A stretch of DNA of 9,297 bases from Anaerolineales bacterium UBA3940 (lineage in GTDB: Bacteria; Chloroflexota; Anaerolineae; Aggregatilineales; UBA3940): positions 1 through 9,297 of the forward strand of contig DGDY01000086.1 of assembly GCA_002385675.1 (NCBI GenBank), given 5' to 3'. Every line of letters begins with the position of its first letter. The stretch's first letter is position 1. The translations under genes and the position numbers were made by a program. The notes beneath the pieces were generated by a model. The model had not been told where the DNA came from. It ran no database searches and saw nothing but the letters and a program-made list of their open reading frames with translations. Below are positions 1 through 4,752 of the stretch, in pieces.

Positions 1-13
1 CTCCTCCCTTATC

Positions 14-56
14 GGGGAGAGGGGGCTTGTGCCTGATAATGATTACCCTTCTCCCC
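14..56. repeat. Imperfect inverted repeat, intergenic CT/GA-rich element
   Basis: GGGGAGAGGGG at 14-24 pairs with CCCTTCTCCCC at 46-56 over 11 positions, one of them a G-T wobble, around a 21-base loop. Elements of the CCCTCTCCCC/GGGGAGAGGG type are common between genes in several GC-rich genomes, including Chloroflexota (recalled knowledge). It lies 30 bases before the first gene. It could be a dispersed repeat or a remnant terminator of a gene to the left; there is no clear T run after it, so a repeat is favoured. Confidence 0.45.
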
Positions 57-85
57 TCACGTGGAAGTTTGAGTCCGTATAGCTG

Positions 86-1075
86 GTGCAACCCGTGATC
101 CTCGTCCGCCTGATCAAGAACTGGACCTCGCCGGACCTGATGCGCCAGACGCCGGGTGGAAGCGGCGTGTGGGATGGCATCCGCTTCACCGAGGAGCCGG
201 TCGAGGCATGCGACTACGTCGTTGTGCTGAACTACACCCCGGAGCCGGTCACCGTGAGCTGCCCGCCGGGCCACATGTGGGCGCTGATGCAGGAGCCGCC
301 CACATACACCTTCGCTGATCTGCACCGGGCGGGCGCGGTGTTCAGCCGGGTCTACACGACGGATGCGCGGCTGCGCGGGCGGCGCTACGTGCACAGCCAA
401 CCGGCGCTGCCCTGGCACGTGGGCCGCACCTACGACGAGCTGTGCGCGCTGCCCATCCCCGACAAGCCGCGCCGCCTCTCGTGGATCACGAGCAGCACGA
501 GCCAGCTTGAAGGACACCGCGCCCGGCTGCGCTTCCTCGAACGCCTGCGCGGGGAGGTCGATTTCGACCTGTACGGGCGGGGCTTTAACCCCATCGCGGA
601 TAAATGGGACGGGCTTGCCCCGTACCGCTATTCGCTGGCCGTCGAGAACTTCCGCGGCCCGTACTACTGGACGGAAAAGCTCGCCGACTGCTTCCTCGCC
701 TGGACGATGCCCATCTACTGCGGCTGCACCCGGATTGACGCGTACTTCCCCGCCGGGGCGATGGTGCACATCGACCTGGACGACCCGCACGCCGTCGAGC
801 GGATCCGTGAGGTGGCAGCGAGCAACCTGTGGCGCGAGCGGCAGGGCGCCATCGCCGAGGCGCGCGAACTTGTGCTGAACCGCTACCAGCTTTTCCCGTT
901 CCTTGCCGGGGAGATCCGCGCGCAGCAGGCGCGCGAGGGCGCGCACTCCCCGTGCCGCGAGCGGGTAGTTATCAGCAACCGGCGGCGCGCGGCAGATGAG
1001 GCTGCCGTACAGCCGCGGCGGCTCGTGCGCGGGGTCCGCGTGCGGCTGGCGAGGTGGTGGGCTGGCCGTGGCTGA
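86..1075 (+). CDS. Glycosyltransferase family 10 (fucosyltransferase-type) protein
   Basis: A 329-residue protein of the GT10 family, whose known members transfer fucose from GDP-fucose to GlcNAc or glucose in surface glycans. The diagnostic C-terminal segment is at about residues 180-215: YRYSLAVEN followed by YYWTEKL and a MPIYCG stretch, matching the conserved E-N and T-E-K positions (here E187, N188, E197, K198) of the GT10 nucleotide-sugar site. The N-terminal part fits bacterial GT10 proteins of about 300 residues. There is no signal peptide or membrane segment, so it is probably cytoplasmic. The last 45 residues or so are Arg-rich (RRR at 302-304, RWWAGRG at the end), a basic tail that could bind membrane or partner proteins. 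The start is GTG at 86, because TAG at 80-82 closes the frame just upstream; the RBS is poor. The stop overlaps the next gene by 8 bases, which suggests coupled translation. Family assignment is firm; fucose as donor is inferred. Confidence 0.85.
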   Translation: MQPVILVRLIKNWTSPDLMRQTPGGSGVWDGIRFTEEPVEACDYVVVLNYTPEPVTVSCPPGHMWALMQEPPTYTFADLHRAGAVFSRVYTTDARLRGRRYVHSQPALPWHVGRTYDELCALPIPDKPRRLSWITSSTSQLEGHRARLRFLERLRGEVDFDLYGRGFNPIADKWDGLAPYRYSLAVENFRGPYYWTEKLADCFLAWTMPIYCGCTRIDAYFPAGAMVHIDLDDPHAVERIREVAASNLWRERQGAIAEARELVLNRYQLFPFLAGEIRAQQAREGAHSPCRERVVISNRRRAADEAAVQPRRLVRGVRVRLARWWAGRG

Positions 1076-2000
1076 TTCTCCGCTGATCTCCGCCGTTATC
1101 TGCACCTACAACCGCGCCGACCTGCTGGCCGGGGCGATTGAATCGCTGCTGGAGCAGACGCTCAACCCGGCGCACAGGGAGATCATCGTCGTGGACAACG
1201 CCTCGACGGACGGCACACGGGCGGTTGTGGAACAGTTCGCGCCGGATGGCGTGCGCTACGTGCTGGAGACGCGGCAGGGGCTTGGCTATGCCCGTAACCG
1301 GGGCTGGCAGGAGGCACGCGGCGAGTTTGTCGCCTACATCGACGACGATGCGCGCGCGCACCCGGCACTGCTGGAGCGGGCGCTCGGCCTGTTGCAAACA
1401 GCCGACCCCGACCCGCTCTGCGTGGGCGGTGCCATCCTGCCTTTCTACACGCAGCCTGAGCCCGACTGGTTCAAGGACGAGTATGAGATCCGTACCTGGG
1501 GGGCGGAGGCGAGGGCGCTCACGCCGGGCGAAACCTTTTCTGGCCCAAACATGGTGTGGCGGCGCGACGTGCTCGCGCGCTATGGCGGCTTCCCGGTTGA
1601 CCGGGGCGTGACGGGCGACTACCTCGCCGTGGGTGAGGAAACCGGGCTGTTCGACCGCATCTGGCAGGCGGAGCCTGCGCCGTGCTTCTTCTACTCGCCG
1701 GACCTCGTCGTCTACCACTGGGTTGACCCGGTGAAGCTCTCCGTCGGCTATCGCCTCAAGCGCTCGTTCATCACCGGGCAGGACGAGGCGCTGCACCGCG
1801 CACACAGCGAGCCGCGGCTGCGCTTCTGGGCGCGGCACCTGTACCACCTCGCCGCCGGGGTGCTGCGGGCGCTCCCCGCGCGCTTCCGGCATCGCTACTG
1901 GCAAAACTGGGTCTATGAGGACTGGCAAGACCCTGCCGTTTCTGCCGGGGCGCTGCTGGCCGCCCTCGGCGTGCGGATGCGCGTGCGGCAGCGGCAGTAG
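1068..2000 (+). CDS. Glycosyltransferase family 2 protein
   Basis: A 310-residue GT-A fold glycosyltransferase. The N-terminus ISAVICTYNR is the typical GT2 nucleotide-binding strand; VDNASTDGT follows at about 42-50 and the metal-binding DxD is YIDDDA (D92-D94). G189-E190-E191 is a plausible position for the acidic catalytic-base region. There is no clear transmembrane helix, so it is a soluble or peripheral sugar transferase, probably extending a lipid-linked or exported glycan. Start: GTG at 1068 is chosen because GAGGTGG at 1051-1057 makes a good ribosome site and the family motif begins six residues later; an in-frame ATG at 996 would add 24 Arg/Gly-rich residues lying entirely inside the GT10 gene. 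The 8-base overlap with GT10 implies one transcript and a shared glycan product. The sugar donor and acceptor cannot be read from the sequence. Confidence 0.87.
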   Translation: MADSPLISAVICTYNRADLLAGAIESLLEQTLNPAHREIIVVDNASTDGTRAVVEQFAPDGVRYVLETRQGLGYARNRGWQEARGEFVAYIDDDARAHPALLERALGLLQTADPDPLCVGGAILPFYTQPEPDWFKDEYEIRTWGAEARALTPGETFSGPNMVWRRDVLARYGGFPVDRGVTGDYLAVGEETGLFDRIWQAEPAPCFFYSPDLVVYHWVDPVKLSVGYRLKRSFITGQDEALHRAHSEPRLRFWARHLYHLAAGVLRALPARFRHRYWQNWVYEDWQDPAVSAGALLAALGVRMRVRQRQ

Positions 2001-2226
2001 CCCTGCGGACAGGGATGTTGCCCCTTGAATTCCCCGTTTTGCCTCGCTAAGTTTATATACGGAGTGCCGAACAAGGAGATAATAATATAGTCTAAGTTAA
2101 ATCATATTTATAGATAAGCAATTTTGATATATTGACGTGATTTGCCAGTCTTAAGCAGCCCTTTGCCCGGAGCCTGTGTGCATCCGGGGATGATTGTGTC
2201 AAATAGAACACAGGACCAAAGAGGTG
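2001..2226. other. Gene-free AT-rich spacer between two operons
   Basis: No credible ORF is present. Base composition changes sharply: from about 2036 to 2158 the DNA is AT-rich (runs such as TTTATATAC and AATAATATAG), unlike the GC-rich genes on both sides. A 7-bp inverted repeat, CCTGTGT at 2173-2179 and ACACAGG at 2208-2214, sits just before the promoter and could be an operator, but it is short. AAGGAGA at 2073-2079 looks like a ribosome site but no start codon or ORF follows. No intrinsic terminator is visible after the GT2 stop at 2000. Confidence 0.5.
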
Positions 2227-2255
2227 TTGAGCCTGGCGAAACAAACGTCTATAAT
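2227..2255 (+). promoter_or_regulatory. Sigma-70-type promoter for the GT4 gene
   Basis: TTGAGC at 2227-2232, a 17-base spacer, and a perfect TATAAT at 2250-2255 form a near-consensus housekeeping promoter. Transcription would begin near 2262, giving a 5' leader of about 425 bases before the GT4 start at 2689. That is far longer than needed for translation and frames the G-free tract and structured segment as transcribed RNA. Confidence 0.7.
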
Positions 2256-2311
2256 AGGAATCAGATTTCAGGTGATTTTACTGGTTGACGGCTGTTGGTA
2301 GCGATAACACG

Positions 2312-2369
2312 CACATTTCCATTCTCTCTATCTATCTTTTCTTCTACATCCACTTTCTCACTTCTCACA
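2312..2369 (+). promoter_or_regulatory. 58-base G-free CU-rich tract in the leader (possible Rho-loading segment)
   Basis: Between G2311 and G2370 the plus strand has no G: 26 T, 21 C and 11 A. Such a stretch is surprising in GC-rich DNA and would be single-stranded as RNA, since without G it can neither form G-C pairs internally nor G-U wobbles. Unstructured, C-containing, G-poor leader RNA is the usual character of Rho utilisation sites (established knowledge); a Rho role here is inference. Part of it is simple CT/CTAT repetition. It sits directly upstream of the strongly folded part of the same leader. Confidence 0.4.
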
Positions 2370-2398
2370 GAAAACTGAATCGAATATCGCTGCCGGCG

Positions 2399-2653
2399 TC
2401 AGCCGTCTAACGGCCTGAACTCTTACTCACGCGCGTGTTTTTGACGCGCCCACAAGGAGGCAAACTGACGCTTTTAGACCGCGGCGAACCTCCGTGACTG
2501 ATCTGCGCGGCCCCTGCTGACAGGGGGCGCTGTCGGGCTGCTGCAGATCAGCTTCTCAGGGCACCGGGTGGGGTTGGGTTCGTTCCCCAGCGTCTTAAAC
2601 CGCAGATTTCCATCTGTGCAGGCCGGCCTCTGCGCCGGCTTAAGGGTGCCCTG
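2399..2653 (+). ncRNA. Candidate structured leader RNA upstream of the GT4 gene
   Basis: About 250 bases packed with paired segments. Hairpin 1: 2399-2406 with 2410-2418 (TCAGCCGT / ACGG-C-CTGA, one bulge). Hairpin 2: GCGCGT 2431-2436 with ACGCGC 2444-2449. Pair 3: GGAGG 2456-2460 with CCTCC 2489-2493. Arm 4: CTGATCTGC 2498-2506 with GCAGATCAG 2543-2551, a perfect 9 bp enclosing CCCCTG 2511-2516 / CAGGGG 2521-2526 with a CTGA loop. Domain 5 is closed by CAGGGCACC 2557-2565 with GGTGCCCTG 2645-2653, again a perfect 9 bp. Inside it are TGGGG 2569-2573 / CCCCA 2585-2589; CTTAA 2594-2598 / TTAAG 2640-2644, which stacks directly on the closing stem; and within that 2601-2607 / 2612-2618 and GCCGGC 2622-2627 / 2634-2639. 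The result is a multibranched domain ending 35 bases before the GT4 start, leaving its AGGAG ribosome site exposed. I do not recognise FMN, TPP, SAM, cobalamin, T-box or glycine riboswitch consensus sequences. The pairing is seen in the sequence; an RNA function is inferred. Confidence 0.5.
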
Positions 2654-2688
2654 TTGTAAAAATGAGGTTGAGGGACAGGAGAATGAGT

Positions 2689-3786
2689 ATGAGAATCGCG
2701 CAAGTATCACCCCTTTATGAGAGTGTTCCGCCTAAATTGTATGGTGGCACTGAACGGGTTGTGTCGTACCTCACTGAAGCGCTGGTCGAGCAGGGGCATG
2801 ATGTAACCCTCTACGCGAGCGGCGACTCGGTGACCAAGGCGACGCTAATCGCGCCGGTTGAGCAGTCGCTCAGACTGGCGCCGAACGTGGTCGACCCGCT
2901 CGCGCATCACTTCGTAATGCTGGAGCAGTTGTTCCGAGATGTCGCGGAGTACGATATCATTCATTTTCACATTGATTATCTGCACTTCCCCCTCTCCCGG
3001 CTGTACGCACAACCGCATCTCACCACCCTGCACGGGCGGCTAGACCTGCCTGACCTGCAACCGCTCTACGACGAGTATTCTGAGATGCCGGTCGTCTCCA
3101 TCTCGAATGCGCAGCGCAAGCCGCTGCCGCAGGCGAACTGGGTCGGCACGGTCTACCACGGTCTGCCGGAAGACCTGCTCAGCTTCCACCCGGAGCCGGG
3201 CAAGTACCTGGCCTTCCTGGGCCGTATCTCGCCGGAGAAGCGTGTCGACCGGGCGATAGAGGTTGCCAAGCGGCTGGACATGCCGCTCAAGATAGCGGCC
3301 AAGATCGACAAGGCAGACCGGGACTACTACGAGGAGCAGATCAAGCCGCTCTTCGATCACCCGCTCGTTGAGTACATCGGGGAGATCAACGAGCACGAGA
3401 AGGAAGAATTTCTCGGGAACGCCTATGCACTCCTGTTCCCTATCGATTGGCCTGAGCCGTTCGGCCTGGTGCTGATCGAGGCGATGGCAACAGGTACGCC
3501 TGTCGTAGCCTTCGGGCACGGGTCGGTGCCGGAGGTTATGGAGGACGGCGTTACGGGCTTCATCGTCTCGTCGCTCGACGAGATGGTCGAGGCGACCCGG
3601 CGGGTTGCCGACCTGTCGCGCGAGCGCTGCCGCCAGGTGTTTGAGGCTCGCTTCACGGCGAAGCGGATGGCTGAGGACTACGTCGCGCTGTACGAGGAGA
3701 TCGTGCAGCAGCGCCAGGCGAAGTACGAAGCGCCGGTGTTCAGTCTGGACGGCCCTGAGCTGATGCGAGGGCGCGTCAACCGGTAG
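2689..3786 (+). CDS. Glycosyltransferase family 4 protein (GT-B fold)
   Basis: A 365-residue retaining GT-B glycosyltransferase. The N-terminal Rossmann-like domain (about 1-165) starts MRIAQVSP with a glycine-rich KLYGGTERV loop near residue 16. The C-terminal donor domain (about 170-345) carries GRISPEKR (R179 and K184, the usual donor-phosphate contacts) and the EX7E signature E256-P-F-G-L-V-L-I-E264. No signal peptide or membrane helix is seen. Start: ATG 2689 lies 7 bases after AGGAG (2677-2681) and gives the family-typical N-terminus; ATG 2683 is too close to that site and ATG 2662 lies before it. It is expressed from its own promoter through a long folded leader, and the pseudo-nuclease gene follows after 56 bases. 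Close relatives are annotated only as GT4 family proteins; synthesis of a glucoside such as a compatible solute or short glycan is possible given the downstream GH65 gene, but donor and acceptor are unknown. Confidence 0.88.
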   Translation: MRIAQVSPLYESVPPKLYGGTERVVSYLTEALVEQGHDVTLYASGDSVTKATLIAPVEQSLRLAPNVVDPLAHHFVMLEQLFRDVAEYDIIHFHIDYLHFPLSRLYAQPHLTTLHGRLDLPDLQPLYDEYSEMPVVSISNAQRKPLPQANWVGTVYHGLPEDLLSFHPEPGKYLAFLGRISPEKRVDRAIEVAKRLDMPLKIAAKIDKADRDYYEEQIKPLFDHPLVEYIGEINEHEKEEFLGNAYALLFPIDWPEPFGLVLIEAMATGTPVVAFGHGSVPEVMEDGVTGFIVSSLDEMVEATRRVADLSRERCRQVFEARFTAKRMAEDYVALYEEIVQQRQAKYEAPVFSLDGPELMRGRVNR

Positions 3787-3842
3787 AGGTGGACACCGCG
3801 CGACCGCGCGACTTTGAAACACGAGGGTGGGGAGAGTTTCTC

Positions 3843-4463
3843 ATGTTGACTGGCACCAGCTCGTTTGCTCAGTTTCAGTCACGACGTGACGGCGTAGCAG
3901 ACAACGGTATGGGCCTGGAAGAAAACGCGGCGGAGATGGTGGTCCGCAGTGCGTCGATGGAAACCGTCATGGACCACACAGCCGCGTTTGCCCGGGCGGC
4001 CCGGCAGGTTGCCCGGCAGACCCGCCAGCGCAAGCTGGGGCGGCAGGAGGTCGCCCAGGTGTTTTTCCAGTCCGGCCTGCTGGATATGCTCGGCTATGGT
4101 GGCCCTGAATACCGGATCGACGACTGCCTAGACGAAGAGTGCGTGAATGTCGTCATGCGCTCGTTCACCGGGCGTCCGATTGCCGTGCTGTCATTCCGCG
4201 AGCCGGGCGAAGACCTGGCTGCCAGCATCGACGAACTGGAGCAGGTCGCGTTCGAAGTGCTGGGCAGCACGATGGGGCTTGCCGGTGTGACCAACGGCAG
4301 CGAGTTGTGGCTCCACCGCATGCATGAGGGCGTGCTGCTCACGCCGGGCGAGCGGTTTGACCTCGCGGCAATGACCACGGATCGCATCCGGGCGCTGCTA
4401 ACCTTCTTCCAGCACTGCCAGGTCTGCTGGCCGAGGCATCTGCGCTCACCGCGATTCTGGTGA
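3843..4463 (+). CDS. HsdR-N-like (PD-(D/E)XK fold) protein with degenerate active site
   Basis: A 206-residue protein with no sure functional name. Residues about 60-165 resemble the N-terminal nuclease domain of type I restriction R subunits (HSDR_N/HSDR_N_2 type): helix, LDMLGY (80-85), VNVVMRSFTGRPIAVLSFR (101-119), then an Asp/Glu-rich helix and GVTNGSELWLH (148-158), the last matching the family's TNG...W/L-hydrophobic strand. In active members the middle segment reads D-x14-E-x-K; here the same spacing gives N102, S117 and R119, so all three catalytic residues are changed and cleavage is not expected. The N-terminal 60 residues are polar and helical with an Arg/Gln-rich patch (RQVARQTRQRK). 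Start: ATG 3843 follows GGGGAGAG with good spacing; a GTG at 3789 would add 18 residues. It probably shares the GT4 transcript. A regulatory or scaffold role, possibly binding nucleic acid, is inference. Fold assignment is moderate, and no restriction-modification gene lies nearby. Confidence 0.6.
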   Translation: MLTGTSSFAQFQSRRDGVADNGMGLEENAAEMVVRSASMETVMDHTAAFARAARQVARQTRQRKLGRQEVAQVFFQSGLLDMLGYGGPEYRIDDCLDEECVNVVMRSFTGRPIAVLSFREPGEDLAASIDELEQVAFEVLGSTMGLAGVTNGSELWLHRMHEGVLLTPGERFDLAAMTTDRIRALLTFFQHCQVCWPRHLRSPRFW

Positions 4464-4541
4464 GTGCATGGTGAGAAGGCACATGCCAGTTTGCGGGATG
4501 GTGAGTAATTTCCCCCAATAGCTAAATTGACCCGTGAACTC

Positions 4542-4547
4542 TATAAT
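4542..4547 (+). promoter_or_regulatory. Possible -10 element for the phosphorylase gene
   Basis: A perfect TATAAT with start expected near 4554, just before a 15-bp inverted repeat. No good -35 exists at the right distance: TTGACC at 4527-4532 is only 9 bases upstream and the hexamer 17 bases upstream is poor. If real, it would be activator-dependent or weak; otherwise the gene is read through from upstream. Confidence 0.35.
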
Positions 4548-4557
4548 CCAACTAAAC

Positions 4558-4596
4558 GGAATGAACACTAACAGCCTGAGCGTTAGTGTTCATTCC
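4558..4596 (+). repeat. 15-bp perfect inverted repeat (stem-loop or operator)
   Basis: GGAATGAACACTAAC (4558-4572) is followed after 9 bases by its exact reverse complement GTTAGTGTTCATTCC (4582-4596). Allowing one bulged A, the stem extends by two more pairs (G4574-C4581, C4575-G4580) to close on a CTGA tetraloop. It starts about 4 bases after the transcription start predicted from TATAAT 4542-4547. It could end the GT4/pseudo-nuclease transcript (the following CCTTCT is a poor T run), protect the 5' end of the next mRNA, or bind a dimeric repressor as DNA. The sequence alone does not decide. Confidence 0.6.
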
Positions 4597-4602
4597 TTCT
4601 AT

Positions 4603-4730
4603 GTCGCCAGATCGGCAGGCATCAAAATTTGCCCATCTGCGGCGACTCGCTAGAGTCTGCCAGATGCATGATCGGAAACCGATCAGCCACCATTAGCACG
4701 ACCGAAAATGAGGCGCTGCTCTTGCAGCGT
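4603..4730 (+). ncRNA. Folded 5' leader of the phosphorylase gene
   Basis: Three further hairpins lie in a row. GTCGCC 4603-4608 pairs with GGCGAC 4641-4646, continued by AGAT/ATCT (4609-4612 with 4635-4638) and GGCA/TGCC (4614-4617 with 4630-4633) around an A-rich loop. TGATCGG 4669-4675 pairs with CCGATCA 4679-4685. CGCTGC 4714-4719 pairs with GCAGCG 4724-4729 around TCTT, ending six bases before the ribosome site. GACTC/GAGTC at 4644-4657 forms a hairpin that competes with the first stem, so two exclusive folds are possible. With the 4558-4596 repeat, about 170 of the 200 leader bases lie within hairpin elements. A leader role is inferred; no known riboswitch consensus was recognised. Confidence 0.4.
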
Positions 4731-4752
4731 TGAAGAGAAGGACACCATTTAC

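Noticed and set aside
972..1928. 318-residue open frame on the minus strand
   Set aside because: Antisense to the GT2 gene, with no recognisable motif and no ribosome site; a shadow of GC-rich codon usage.
2262..2688. Leader as a known RNA (riboswitch, T-box, RNase P, tmRNA, SRP RNA, 6S)
   Set aside because: None of the consensus segments I know for these (for example the T-box TGGNACCGCG, the RNase P GAGGAAAGTC, or the FMN and TPP cores) could be found by eye. A covariance search was not possible, so a divergent member is not excluded.
2474..2710. 78-residue open frame on the minus strand across the GT4 leader
   Set aside because: It covers the inverted repeats and the GT4 start, has no family resemblance, and is better explained by the structured leader.
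3843..4463. Part of a restriction or defence system
   Set aside because: The catalytic residues are missing and no methylase, specificity subunit, helicase or other defence gene is in the window; the neighbours are carbohydrate genes.
4527..4547. TTGACC/TATAAT as a full promoter
   Set aside because: The spacer is only 9 bases, too short for sigma-70; only the -10 is kept as a low-confidence feature.
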